A stretch of DNA of 64,000 nucleotides. Origin: Ramlibacter sp. (GTDB lineage Bacteria > Pseudomonadota > Gammaproteobacteria > Burkholderiales > Burkholderiaceae_C). The stretch lies in the NCBI RefSeq assembly GCF_028291745.1, contig NZ_JAQGNQ010000046.1, forward strand, positions 1 to 64,000, written 5' to 3'. The first letter of the stretch is position 1, and each line of letters starts with the position of its first letter. Made by a program: the position numbers and the translations under genes. Of this stretch, positions 25,168 through 33,872 are shown in pieces. The notes beneath the pieces are model-generated. The model saw only the letters and a list, made by a program, of their open reading frames with translations, ran no database searches and had not been told where the DNA came from.

Positions 25168-26169
25168 TCAGTAGCCGAGCGCCGACTTCGGCTTGCCCGT
25201 CACGGCCTCGAGAAAGCGGTAGTCCATGTTCTTCTCCACGGCCGCCGTGACGTCCGTGTTGATGTACTTCAGGTCGTGCATCATGCTGGCGATGGCCACG
25301 GCGGAAGCGCGGTGCATGGCGTAGTCCGGGTACAGGTTGGCGACGGCGCCGGTCGCGATCGCCTTGTCCAGTCCGGTGACCTTCTGGATGGTCTCGATGA
25401 ACAGCTCCTTGTTGCTGGCCATGAGCTCATTGACCTTGACGATGGAGCGCACGGTCTCCTCCACGGCCTTGGGCTTGGCGGCGATCACGTCCGAGCGCGT
25501 CACGATCAGGTTGGTCAGCTTGCCCGCGGCCTGGTCGTAGGGGAAGGCGAAGAACTTGGCGGCCTTCAGTTCGCGGATCTGGGTGGCGAAGGGGTCCACC
25601 GAGCAGATCAATTCCACCTCGCCGCGGCGCAGCGCCTGCACGTGGTCCGACGGGTTCGGGATGTTGATGAACTGCACGTCCTTGTTGATGTCGATGCCCT
25701 GCCTGGCGAAGGCGCCGCGCATGTGGATGTCCTGCGCGTTGCCGCGCGACGCCGCCACCCGGAACGGCTTGCCCTGCGCCTTGTACGAGGCGATCAGCTT
25801 CTTCAGGCCGGCCCAGTCGTTGGCCGCCAGCGGCAGGTCGTTGCCCACGAGGATCTGCGAGCCGCCATTGATCTGGCCGGAAATGGCGACCACGTCGAAG
25901 CCCTTGTCGAGGGCGGTGGCGTAGTGCAGGTAGGTGACCTGGGCGACGTCGATGCTCTTGGACAGCAGTGCGGTCAGCACGTCGTTGCCGGTGTTGAAGC
26001 CGATGGCCTCCAGCTTCACGCCGGTGGCGTTCTGCGGCGTCAGCGCCAGCGGTGTGCAGTGGGCGCACTTGGCGTAGCCGAGCTTGATGGCCGGCGCTTC
26101 GTCGGCCTGGCCGGCCAGCGGCAGCAGGGCCGCCGCGGCGAAAACGATTTTCGCGATGAGTTTGAGCAT
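25168..26169 (-). CDS. ABC transporter periplasmic binding protein (TauA/NMT1-like)
   Basis: 333 residues from ATG 26169, with AAGGA before it and a clean signal peptide (KIVFAAAALLPLAGQADEA). Motifs: IKLGYAKCAHCTPLAL, DVAQVTYLHYATALDKGFDVVAISGQ, PNPSDHVQALRRGEVELI and YKxQGKPF. Binding fold of nitrate/taurine/thiamine-precursor type. The two-Cys CAHC at the mature N-terminus is unusual. Starts the transporter-hydantoinase operon; an inverted repeat lies 70-105 bases upstream. Confidence 0.9.
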   Translation of the reverse strand: MLKLIAKIVFAAAALLPLAGQADEAPAIKLGYAKCAHCTPLALTPQNATGVKLEAIGFNTGNDVLTALLSKSIDVAQVTYLHYATALDKGFDVVAISGQINGGSQILVGNDLPLAANDWAGLKKLIASYKAQGKPFRVAASRGNAQDIHMRGAFARQGIDINKDVQFINIPNPSDHVQALRRGEVELICSVDPFATQIRELKAAKFFAFPYDQAAGKLTNLIVTRSDVIAAKPKAVEETVRSIVKVNELMASNKELFIETIQKVTGLDKAIATGAVANLYPDYAMHRASAVAIASMMHDLKYINTDVTAAVEKNMDYRFLEAVTGKPKSALGY

Positions 26170-26240
26170 GGGGTCCTTGAAGGTCGAAAGGGGCGGGCCG
26201 TCGTGGCCCTGACCCTTCGAGTGCAAGCCCCGTGCCTGTC

Positions 26241-26273
26241 TTGTATCCGCTTCGCGCGCTGGATTGGATACAA
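26241..26273. promoter_or_regulatory. TTGTATCC-N17-GGATACAA inverted repeat, candidate GntR operator
   Basis: Perfect 8-base arms at 26241-26248 and 26266-26273. It is in the only sizeable gap (26170-26342) of the minus-strand cluster, upstream of the importer operon and after the amidohydrolase gene. TTGTATxC-like half-sites resemble targets of FCD-type GntR regulators; such a regulator is encoded at 27704-28447. Confidence 0.5.
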
Positions 26274-26342
26274 AGCACTCCTGGATTGCACGGCGGCAGT
26301 GCCGCATTGGTGCCGTCCGCCCCAGTGGCGTGCGCCGTGCAT

Positions 26343-27698
26343 TCACTCCCAGTAGCGGCGGCCCTCCGCGCCCCACAGTGCGCGCGCGGCGGTCTCCGCC
26401 TCGGCGCACACGGCTTGCATGTCGACGCGGGTGGGCAGCCCGTCCTCCACCAGCACCTCGCCTTCGACGAGCACCATGCGCACGTCGCGGCCTTGCCCGG
26501 TATGCACCAGGTTCCCCAGCGGGTTCACGTGCGGGCGCAGGTGCGGCCGGTTGGCGTCGACCACCACGAGGTCAGCCGCCTTGCCGGCCTGCAGGCTGCC
26601 GATTTCGTGATCGAGGCCGAGCGCGCGCGCACCGCCCATGGTGGCCATGTGGAAAACGTCGGCCGGTTGCCAGCCGGCGTTGACGCCGCCTTCCTGCACG
26701 CGGGCCGTCATGAGCGCCCAGCGCATCAGCTCGATCATGTCGCCGTGCTGCGTGTCGGTGGCCAGCGCGATGTTGACGCCGGCGCGCTTGAGCATCGGCG
26801 TGGGCGCCAGCCGGCCGGAGGTGGCATTGCACTTCGGGATGTGCACCGCGTGCGCGCCGGCCCGGGCCATGCGCGCGGCATCGGCTTCATCGAGGTAGAT
26901 GCAGTGGCCGCCCAGAAGCCGCTCGTTCAGCAGGCCGGTGTCGTCCAGCACCTCGGTGGAACTGCGGCCGGTGCGCGCGCGCACGCGCTGCACCTCCACC
27001 TGGCTCTGTCCGAGATGCGTGCTCACGCGCAGACCATGAGCCCGTGACGCCGCGGCCACTTCCTGCAGGAAGCCGTTGGAGCAGGTGTCGACCGCGTGCG
27101 CCGCGAGGTTGGGATGCACGCGCGCGTGCCCGGCCCAGCGCGCCTGCAGCGTGAGCGCGGCATCCAGCGTGCGGCGGCCGATCGCCGGGTCGTGGTGCCA
27201 GTCGCCCTGCGCCACGCGGGCGAAGTCGACGTCGTGGATGCGCCAACTGGGGGCCAGCCGCAGGCCCAGTTCGACCATCGCCTCGGTCGCGATGTCGGCG
27301 TGGACGAAGTTGTCGCCGACCAGGGTCGATCCGAACAGCAGTGCTTCCAGTGCTCCCAGCCGCGCCAGTGCGCGCGCCTGCTCGGGGTTGACCGCCGTTC
27401 CCTTCGGGATGCCCGGCGTATACGAAGGGGCGAAGCCCAGGTCGGCGGCCACGCCGCGCACCATGGTCAGGATGCTGTGGGTGTGGACGTTGACGAAGCC
27501 CGGCAGGATGAAGTGCCCCGGCAGCCGCAGCGTGCGCTGCGCTTCGTAGCGCGCGGGCGGCGCGCGGTCGATCCAGGCGATGCGGCCGCCGCGGATCCCG
27601 ATCGCGCAGTCGCGGATCTCGGGCCGGGCGGGGTCGGCCGTCAGCGCGATCGCATCCAGCAGCAGGAGGTCGAAGCGGTGCAGGGTGTCTGCGCTCAT
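26343..27698 (-). CDS. amidohydrolase (chlorohydrolase/deaminase type)
   Basis: 451 residues from ATG 27698. Metal-dependent hydrolase with N-terminal FILPGFVNVHTHSI (HxH), STHLGQ and GHCIYLD His ligands and LATDTQHGD (Asp). This branch includes cytosine, 8-oxoguanine and triazine deaminases or hydrolases. It lies five bases downstream of the GntR gene. The frame is open well upstream (to 28655) but that part is not real. It probably deaminates or dehalogenates a heterocycle. Confidence 0.88.
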   Translation of the reverse strand: MSADTLHRFDLLLLDAIALTADPARPEIRDCAIGIRGGRIAWIDRAPPARYEAQRTLRLPGHFILPGFVNVHTHSILTMVRGVAADLGFAPSYTPGIPKGTAVNPEQARALARLGALEALLFGSTLVGDNFVHADIATEAMVELGLRLAPSWRIHDVDFARVAQGDWHHDPAIGRRTLDAALTLQARWAGHARVHPNLAAHAVDTCSNGFLQEVAAASRAHGLRVSTHLGQSQVEVQRVRARTGRSSTEVLDDTGLLNERLLGGHCIYLDEADAARMARAGAHAVHIPKCNATSGRLAPTPMLKRAGVNIALATDTQHGDMIELMRWALMTARVQEGGVNAGWQPADVFHMATMGGARALGLDHEIGSLQAGKAADLVVVDANRPHLRPHVNPLGNLVHTGQGRDVRMVLVEGEVLVEDGLPTRVDMQAVCAEAETAARALWGAEGRRYWE

Positions 27699-27703
27699 CG
27701 TGT

Positions 27704-28447
27704 CTATCCCAGCAGCGCGTCGGCGAGGTCGATCTCCACCTCTTCGCGCTGCAGCAGGTTGAGCGAACGCTCGATGTGATGCAGGTGCTCGGTCATCAAG
27801 GCCACGGCGGTCTTCTTCTGGCCGGCCTCGATCGCATCGACCAGGCGGGCATGCTCGTCGTCCGGACAGGCCGCGACGGTCGGTGCCTCGAAGGCCAGGA
27901 TCGCCAGGCAGGTGAGCGGCGTGAGCTCGCGCATCACGCGGGTCATGATGCTGCTGCCCGAGAGCTGGGCGAGCTGCACGTGGAACTCGCCGGACAGCCG
28001 CACCGAGGCGCGCCGGTCGCCTTGCGCGTGTGCCTGCTGTTCGCGCTTGACCAGTGCACGCAGCTGCTTGATTGCCCCCGGCGCCTTGCCGTCGGCGATG
28101 CGGTCGATCAGCCGCACGACGATGGCCGGCTCCAGCGTGCGCCGGGCATCGAGCACGTCCTGCGCTTCCTCCACGGTGGGCGTGGTGACGAACGCCCCAC
28201 GGTTCGGGATCAGCGTCACCAGCTGCTCCACGGCAAGCCGCTGCAGCACGCCGCGCACCTGGGTGCGGCTCACCGAAAAGAGCGCGGCCACGCGTTCTTC
28301 CGACAGCTTGGTGCCGGGCATGAGCCGGTGCTCCACCACCGCTTCGTAGATCCGCTCGTAGATGTCGGAGGGCCGGGAGATCTCGGACGGCTTGGAGACG
28401 GTGTTCAGGGCAGGCCGCAGGGCCCGCCGGGCAGGCGGCAGGTTCAT
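27704..28447 (-). CDS. GntR-family regulator, FCD subfamily
   Basis: 247 residues: winged helix around residues 25-95 (IYERIYEAVVEHRLMPGTKLSEERVAALFSVSRTQVR), FCD domain with LEPAIVVRLIDRI, SGEFHVQLAQLSGS, and DDEHARLVDAIEAGQ as ligand region. Probably a repressor of this cluster released by a pathway intermediate. Located inside the cluster between the racemase-like gene and the amidohydrolase gene (five-base gap). Confidence 0.9.
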   Translation of the reverse strand: MNLPPARRALRPALNTVSKPSEISRPSDIYERIYEAVVEHRLMPGTKLSEERVAALFSVSRTQVRGVLQRLAVEQLVTLIPNRGAFVTTPTVEEAQDVLDARRTLEPAIVVRLIDRIADGKAPGAIKQLRALVKREQQAHAQGDRRASVRLSGEFHVQLAQLSGSSIMTRVMRELTPLTCLAILAFEAPTVAACPDDEHARLVDAIEAGQKKTAVALMTEHLHHIERSLNLLQREEVEIDLADALLG

Positions 28448-28474
28448 GAAAGCTTCCGGGGTTCGCAGCCGGCC

Positions 28475-29200
28475 TCAGGCCGACTCGGTGAAGATGCGGC
28501 CCCAGCCTTGCAGGGCGCGGGTGTCGACGCCGCAGACCTGCAGCGCCTTCCAGACCGCGGTGCTTACCGTGTCGTAGATCGGGATCCCCAGTTCGGCTTC
28601 GAGCGCCGGCACCAGCTGGGCGGCGCGCAGGTTGGTGCAGAAGGTGGTGATGCACTGCGGCGCGGCTTGCGCCACCTCGCGCACCATCGCCTCGATGGTG
28701 GCCGGCTCGAATTCGGAGAACGCGAAGTTCACGCGCTCACCCAGGTGCCGTTCGGCGACGCACTCGAAGTCGTGGCGCGCGTAGTTCGCAATGATGCGCT
28801 GCTGCACGTCCTGCAGGTAAGGCGTCACCAGGCCGAAGCGGCGCCGTCCGGTGCGCTCCATCAGCTCGTTGAAGGCCAGCACCGAGGTGCAGGCCGGCAC
28901 GCCGGTCTCCGCCGTGATGCGCTCGCACAGGGCGCGGTCGGCATCGAAGCCGAGCCAGCCCGAGGAGGTGCCGTTCCAGGCGATCACGTCGACCCGCGCG
29001 TCGGCCAGCAGGCGGGCGGCTTCCAGGATAGTCCGCTCGTCGAACTGGCCGAGGGCCTGCGCTTCGAGCGAGATCTCGGTCACCCGGAAACGCGCGAAGT
29101 GGGCCGAGACCCCCGGCAACTGCGCCACCATCGCCGAGGTCAGCGGTTCCAGCGCCGTATTGGAGGAGGGGGTCAGCATCCCCAGCAGCACGCGTTTCAT
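28475..29200 (-). CDS. Asp/Glu-racemase superfamily protein resembling arylmalonate decarboxylase/maleate isomerase
   Basis: 241 residues: MLTPSSNTALEP, WNGTSSGWLG with Gly77-Thr78-Ser79, ACTSVLAFNEL, FGLVTPYLQDVQ and TTFCTNLRAAQL with Cys188. Racemases and maleate isomerases have Cys in the first site (CTS); arylmalonate decarboxylase has Gly (GTS) and a lone Cys188, as here. So it likely catalyses a single-cysteine reaction (decarboxylation or isomerisation) on a carboxylate. Between GntR and the PotD-like gene. Confidence 0.85.
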   Translation of the reverse strand: MKRVLLGMLTPSSNTALEPLTSAMVAQLPGVSAHFARFRVTEISLEAQALGQFDERTILEAARLLADARVDVIAWNGTSSGWLGFDADRALCERITAETGVPACTSVLAFNELMERTGRRRFGLVTPYLQDVQQRIIANYARHDFECVAERHLGERVNFAFSEFEPATIEAMVREVAQAAPQCITTFCTNLRAAQLVPALEAELGIPIYDTVSTAVWKALQVCGVDTRALQGWGRIFTESA

Positions 29201-29211
29201 CGGTGCTTGCC

Positions 29212-30267
29212 TCAGACGCGGATTTCGCGGTTGAAGCGGTCGATGTACTCGGCCCGCCGCGGATTGAGCTTGGCCCAGTCGACGCCGTTCATGGCCTCCA
29301 GGTCCGCGGTGTTGCGCGCATACGCCTGCAGCCCCTTGCTGAACGTGGCCTTGGAGCTGACCGGCGCCAGCAGATAGGGTTCGTCGGCCATGCGTGTCTG
29401 CACTTCCGGGCTGAGGGCGGCGTTGATGTAGGCCGCGGCCAGGTCGGGGTTCTTGCCGTTCTTCACGATGTGCATCACGCTGCGGATGTAGATCCAGCCG
29501 CTGTCGGGCCGCGCCAGCGCCACCGGCACGCCCTTGCTCTGGAGGTCGCCGACGTTGTTGTTGTAGTGCACGGAGATGTCGATCTGGCCCTGCTGGAACA
29601 GCGTGGCCAGCGCGCCGGGGCTGCTGGCGACCGCGCTGACATTGGGCAGCAGCTTCTTCATGAACTGGAAGGCCGGTTCCATGTTCTCCTCGCTGCCGCC
29701 GTTCAGGCGCGCGATCTCCGCCATCCAGGCGGACATCAGCGTGGATCCCATCCCGGAGAGGCCGACGCGGCCCTTGTATTCGGGCTTGAGCAGGTCGTTC
29801 CAGGACTTCGGCGGGGTCTTGATCTTCTCGGTGTTGTAGGCGATGCCGATGATCTGGCCGGAGACGAACACACCGAGGCCGCGCGGGTCCACCAGCTTGG
29901 CCGGAACGTCCTTCAGGTACGGCATCTTCGCGACCGGGATCGGCGCGAAGATGTCCTGCGAAAGGGCGGCGAGGTAGGGACCCTCGTCCAGGATGATCAC
30001 GTCGTAGGGCGGGTTGGCCTTGGCCGCCACGATCTTGGACACCGTGTCCACTGCCAGCGAGGGCACGAGGTTGGTGGTGGCGCCGGTCGCCTTGGCGAAC
30101 GATGGCAGCAGGATGCTGCGGTGAGCCGATTCCCAGGCGCCGGGATAGGTGGTCGCGGAGATCGACTTCGACTGCGCGAAGGCCAGGCCGGACTGCGTTG
30201 CCAGCTGGGTTGCGCCCAGCGCGGCGGCGCCTTGCAGCAGCGCCCGGCGGGACAGGAACGAGGTCAT
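29212..30267 (-). CDS. ABC transporter substrate-binding protein (PotD/SBP_bac_8 type)
   Basis: 351 residues. Tat-like signal (SFLSRRALLQGAAALGATQLA) then a bilobal receptor: TYPGAWESAHRSI, DVIILDEGPYL, GQIIGIAYNTEKI, PPKSWNDLLKPEYKGRVGL, QQGQIDISVHYNNN. Homologous to spermidine/putrescine and iron receptors. AAAGGA lies before ATG 30267. Its transporter is most likely encoded on the plus strand immediately opposite (30509-33340), making the pair a split import locus. Confidence 0.92.
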   Translation of the reverse strand: MTSFLSRRALLQGAAALGATQLATQSGLAFAQSKSISATTYPGAWESAHRSILLPSFAKATGATTNLVPSLAVDTVSKIVAAKANPPYDVIILDEGPYLAALSQDIFAPIPVAKMPYLKDVPAKLVDPRGLGVFVSGQIIGIAYNTEKIKTPPKSWNDLLKPEYKGRVGLSGMGSTLMSAWMAEIARLNGGSEENMEPAFQFMKKLLPNVSAVASSPGALATLFQQGQIDISVHYNNNVGDLQSKGVPVALARPDSGWIYIRSVMHIVKNGKNPDLAAAYINAALSPEVQTRMADEPYLLAPVSSKATFSKGLQAYARNTADLEAMNGVDWAKLNPRRAEYIDRFNREIRV

Positions 30268-30440
30268 GGAGATCCTTTCGTGGGGAGCACGCCTGAACAC
30301 CAGGCGGTCCTGCCGGGCGCAATCTCCGTGCCACGCACAAGGCGCCGCTTTCGCGGCAATGCTCCCTACGCGGGTGCGCTTCTCGCTCCAACTTGGGTTG
30401 ATGCGCACCGTCTTGTGCACATTCGGCGGCGGGATTGTGG

Positions 30441-30458
30441 CCAATGCGTGCGCGCATT
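30441..30458. promoter_or_regulatory. perfect palindrome CCAATGCG-TG-CGCATTGG
   Basis: An 18-base perfect inverted repeat (8-base arms, two-base centre) in the 241-base gap between the divergent PotD-like gene and the ABC ATPase gene. Its place suits an operator controlling both arms of the cluster, perhaps bound by the GntR protein. A short palindrome TGTGCACA lies just upstream (30413-30420 area). Function is inferred. Confidence 0.45.
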
Positions 30459-30508
30459 GGGTCCAGGATGGCCGCTCGCGTGGCACGGATCTTGAGTCCG
30501 CCGTGCGC

Positions 30509-31600
30509 ATGCAAGCCCACGTCCGCAGCGCCGGGGTCGACGTCCGCCTCGACCAGATCCATCACCGCTATGGCGCGGCCACTGCCGTCGAATCGGTATC
30601 GCTCGCGATCGCGGCCGGCGAGCTGGTGGCCCTGCTCGGTCCCAGCGGCTGCGGCAAGACCACGCTGCTGCGCATCGTTGCCGGCCTGGTGCCGCAGACC
30701 AGCGGCAGCGTCTGCATCGGCGGCGAGCCGGTCGATGCGCTCGCAACCAATCAACGCGGCGCCGGCATCGTGTTCCAGAACTACGCGCTGTTCCCGCACA
30801 TGACGGTGCAGGACAACGTCGCCTACGGCCTGCGGGCCCGCGGCGAGGCGGCCGCCGTCGCGCGGGCCACGGCGCGCGAGATGCTGGAGATGGTCCACAT
30901 GGCCGCGTTCGCAGGACGCTATCCGCGCGAGCTGTCCGGCGGGCAGCAGCAGCGGGTGGCACTGGCGCGCACGCTGGCCGTGCGGCCGCGCGTGTTGCTG
31001 CTGGACGAGCCGTTCGCCGCCCTGGACAAGAACCTGCGGCTGGACATGCAGATCGAGATCAAGCGCATCCAGCGCGAACTGGGCATCACCACCATCCTGG
31101 TCACGCACGACCAGGACGAAGCCATGTCGATGGCCGACCGCATCGCCGTGATGCGCGCCGGCCAGGTGGAGCAGTTCGACACGCCCGAGGCCATCTACGA
31201 CCGGCCGGCGAGCCTGTTCGTGGCCAGCTTCATCGGCACCGCCAACCTGCTGCCCGGGCGGCTCTCCGGCGGCGAGCCCGCGGGCTTCGCGGTAGCCTGC
31301 CAGGGCGGTGGGGTGCTGCAACTGCGGCAGGCCTGGCCCTGCTCGCGTGCCGGCAGCGTGCTGGTGGCCGCGCGGCCCGAGCACCTGGCCATCGCGCCGC
31401 TTTCGCCGCAGGCCGTGCCGGCCACCATCGACATGGTGCTGCCGCTGGGGCCATCGCTGGTGTACGAGCTGACGCTGCCGGGCGGCCGCACCGTCAAGGT
31501 GACGCAGCCGCGCACCTCCGAGCACCCCCGCTTTGCCGCCGGCGACCGGGTCGGCCTGAGCCTGCGCGCCGGCTCGCCGGCCGGTGTGTTCACCGCCTGA
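30509..31600 (+). CDS. ABC transporter ATP-binding protein (PotA-like)
   Basis: 363 residues from ATG 30509. Walker A GPSGCGKTT, Q-loop FQNYALFPHMTV, signature LSGGQQQR, Walker B VLLLDEPFAALD, H-loop LVTHDQDEA, then a C-terminal TOBE domain (IGTANLLPG, VAARPEHLAIAP, DRVGLSLRA). Polyamine/iron-type importer ATPase. Energises the two permeases that follow directly; the binding protein is divergently encoded at 29212. The start codon has a weak ribosome site. Confidence 0.92.
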   Translation: MQAHVRSAGVDVRLDQIHHRYGAATAVESVSLAIAAGELVALLGPSGCGKTTLLRIVAGLVPQTSGSVCIGGEPVDALATNQRGAGIVFQNYALFPHMTVQDNVAYGLRARGEAAAVARATAREMLEMVHMAAFAGRYPRELSGGQQQRVALARTLAVRPRVLLLDEPFAALDKNLRLDMQIEIKRIQRELGITTILVTHDQDEAMSMADRIAVMRAGQVEQFDTPEAIYDRPASLFVASFIGTANLLPGRLSGGEPAGFAVACQGGGVLQLRQAWPCSRAGSVLVAARPEHLAIAPLSPQAVPATIDMVLPLGPSLVYELTLPGGRTVKVTQPRTSEHPRFAAGDRVGLSLRAGSPAGVFTA

Positions 31601-31608
31601 GGGCCACC

Positions 31609-32469
31609 ATGCCCCGCTCCTTCCGCTCGCCGCCCGCCGGGTCCTCGTTGTCGCTGGCCTTGCCGCTCGCGCTGTTCTTCGCGGTGTTCGTCATTGCGCC
31701 ACTGGTGCTGCTGGCCTACGTCAGCCTGCATGTTGACGGCACGCTGGCGCAGGCCGGCTTCGCCCAGTACGCGAAGTTCCTGGGCGACCGCTTCAACCTC
31801 GGCGTGCTGGGCGCCACCCTCGGCCTGGGCCTGCAGGTGGTGGCGCTCAGCGCGGTGATCGGCTTCCCGCTCGCCTGGCTCTACACGCAGGCGCCGCGTC
31901 GCTGGCAGGGACCGCTGCTGCTGCTGATCATCCTGCCCCTGCTCACCAGCTCGGTGGTGCGTACCTTCGCCTGGGTCGTGATCCTGGGACGGCAGGGCAT
32001 CGTCAACAGCGCGCTGCTGGATCTGGGCGTGATCGCCGAGCCGCTCAAGCTGCTGTACACGCACGGCGCCGTGGCCGTGGCGCTGGCCCAGATCGAGCTG
32101 CCGCTGATGGTGCTGCCGCTGGTCACCGCCCTGATGAACATCGATCCCAATCTGCGTCCGGCTTCGCTGGCGCTTGGCGCGGGGCACTGGCGCACCTTCT
32201 GGCAGATCACGGTGCCCCTGTCCATGCCGGGCCTGCTCACCGGCTGCGTGCTGGTGTTCGCCTCCAGCGTCAGCGCCTTCGTCACCCAGACGCTGGTCGG
32301 TGGCGGCCAGCACATGTACATGCCCTTCTACATGTACCAGCAGGCGATCGAAGCCAACAACTATCCCTTCGCCGCGGCGGTCGCGATGCTCCTGCTTGGG
32401 TGCGTGCTGGCGGTGGTGATGGCGGTCAACGCGCTCGGGCGCAGGAGCAAGGGGTTCGTCCATGCCTGA
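31609..32469 (+). CDS. ABC transporter permease (PotB-like)
   Basis: 286 residues, six predicted membrane helices, with the EAA loop region SLALGAGHWRTFWQITVPLSMPGL and C-terminal QAIEANNYPFAAAVAM typical of spermidine/putrescine-type permeases. Starts eight bases after the ATPase stop and overlaps the next permease by eight bases. Inner membrane subunit. Confidence 0.93.
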   Translation: MPRSFRSPPAGSSLSLALPLALFFAVFVIAPLVLLAYVSLHVDGTLAQAGFAQYAKFLGDRFNLGVLGATLGLGLQVVALSAVIGFPLAWLYTQAPRRWQGPLLLLIILPLLTSSVVRTFAWVVILGRQGIVNSALLDLGVIAEPLKLLYTHGAVAVALAQIELPLMVLPLVTALMNIDPNLRPASLALGAGHWRTFWQITVPLSMPGLLTGCVLVFASSVSAFVTQTLVGGGQHMYMPFYMYQQAIEANNYPFAAAVAMLLLGCVLAVVMAVNALGRRSKGFVHA

Positions 32470-33340
32470 TCAAGCTGTGTCCCCGGGTTTGCTGCCCGCC
32501 GCGCCCGCGGCGGCGCCGCGCGCCAGGCACGCGTTCGCCGCAGGCCTGGAGCACGCGTCCTTCCGCGCCGTGTTCGGCCTGCTGGGATTGGTCGCGGCCC
32601 TGCTGCTGCTGGCACCGACGGTCGTGGTGCTGGTCACCTCGCTCACCAGCGGCTACTCGCTCAAGTTCCCGCCACCGGGCTACTCCACGCGCTGGTACCA
32701 GGCCTTGTGGACCGAGTCGCCGGAGCTGGTCGACGCGCTGCTGCTGTCGCTGAAGCTGGCCGCGATCGCCACCAGCGCCTCCGTGGTGATGGGCGTGGCG
32801 GCGGCACTGGCGCTGGCCCGGCGCCCTGAGCCCTGGGCCCGCGCTGTGGAGGCCGTGTTCCTGTCGCCGCTGATGCTGCCGACGCTCGCCATCGGCCTGT
32901 CGCTGCTGATGCTGTTCAACCTGGCCGGCACCGCGCTCTCGTTCTGGACCCTGGTGCTCGGGCACGTCACGCTGGTCACCCCCTACGTGCTGCGCACCAC
33001 GGCGGCGAGCCTGGTGCAGATGGACGCCAGCCTGCTCGAGAGCGCCAGCGCCCTCGGCGCCTCGCCGGTGTACGCCTTCCGCACGGTCACCCTGCCGCTG
33101 GTGTCCCGCGGCATCGCGGCGGGGGCCTTCATCGGCTTCATGAACTCCTTCGACAACGTCGCCGTCTCGCTCTTCCTGTCGGACGCGCGCAGCCAGGTGC
33201 TGCCGATCCGGATGTGGCACATCATTGAATCCAATCTCGATGTGCGCGCCGCCGCCGTCTCCGGTGTGCTGATCGCCGCCACCCTGGTGCTGATGGTGGT
33301 GATGGAGCGCGTGGCAGGCGTTTCGCGGCACTTCCGTTGA
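32462..33340 (+). CDS. ABC transporter permease (PotC-like)
   Basis: 292 residues. Six helices, EAA loop SALGASPVYAFRTVTLPLVSRGI, N-terminal LLAPTVVVLVTSLTSGYSLKFPPPG. Partner of the preceding permease. Overlap of eight bases shows tight coupling. Convergent with the deaminase gene whose stop is only 20 bases away. Confidence 0.93.
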   Translation: MPDQAVSPGLLPAAPAAAPRARHAFAAGLEHASFRAVFGLLGLVAALLLLAPTVVVLVTSLTSGYSLKFPPPGYSTRWYQALWTESPELVDALLLSLKLAAIATSASVVMGVAAALALARRPEPWARAVEAVFLSPLMLPTLAIGLSLLMLFNLAGTALSFWTLVLGHVTLVTPYVLRTTAASLVQMDASLLESASALGASPVYAFRTVTLPLVSRGIAAGAFIGFMNSFDNVAVSLFLSDARSQVLPIRMWHIIESNLDVRAAAVSGVLIAATLVLMVVMERVAGVSRHFR

Positions 33341-33360
33341 TGCGCCGCTTCGTTCCCGGT

Positions 33361-33837
33361 TCAGGCGGGCGCGACGCGGTCGCCGCCCCAGCGCAGGCGC
33401 AGCGCCAGGTACTCCTCCTCGCGCACGCCTTCGCGCAGTTCCAGCGCGAACCCGGTCATGCCGCAGAAGGCCTCGATCGAGTAGCGGCCCAGGTCGGTGC
33501 GGCGCAGGCGCGCATGGCGCAGCGCCAGCACCAGCGTGGCTACACCGGCCAGCTTCAGCGCGCCCGCGCACATGGGACAGGGCTCCATCGTGCAATAGAG
33601 CGTCGCCCCCTGTGCCGCGTGCGGCCCGTGCTGCGCGAAAGCAGCGCGCAGCACGTCGGTCTCGGCATGGGAGGTGACATCGCCCTGGCTGCATTGCCGG
33701 TTCTGGCCGCTGGCCAGCAGCCGGCCCTCGCGCACCAGCACCGCGCCGGTCGGCCAGTCGCCGCGGGCATGCGCCTCGCGTGCCGCCTGCAGGGCCAGGT
33801 CCATCCAGTGCAGGTCTTCGTCGTGCTGCGGGTTCAT
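33361..33837 (-). CDS. cytidine/guanine-deaminase-like nucleoside deaminase
   Basis: 158 residues. CDA-fold zinc deaminase: HAE (TSHAETDVL) with catalytic Glu and PCPMC (EPCPMCAGAL) with the two zinc cysteines. N-terminal DLHWMDLALQAAREAHARGDWPTGAVLV. Could act on guanine, cytosine, a pyrimidine analogue or a tRNA-like base, but the catabolic setting favours a free base. Divergent from the amidohydrolase gene with only 35 bases between the starts. Confidence 0.9.
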   Translation of the reverse strand: MNPQHDEDLHWMDLALQAAREAHARGDWPTGAVLVREGRLLASGQNRQCSQGDVTSHAETDVLRAAFAQHGPHAAQGATLYCTMEPCPMCAGALKLAGVATLVLALRHARLRRTDLGRYSIEAFCGMTGFALELREGVREEEYLALRLRWGGDRVAPA

Positions 33838-33872
33838 GGCACGCGCTCTCCGTTCATTCAAAGGAAACCGAA

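Noticed and set aside
26343-28655. 770-codon fusion of amidohydrolase and an upstream part
   Set aside because: The upstream residues are in another frame of the GntR gene; ATG 27698 is the sensible start.
28475-31525. 1016-codon minus-strand frame
   Set aside because: Only its lower part (28475-29200) has recognisable motifs; the rest is antisense or out of frame with the PotD-like and PotA-like genes.
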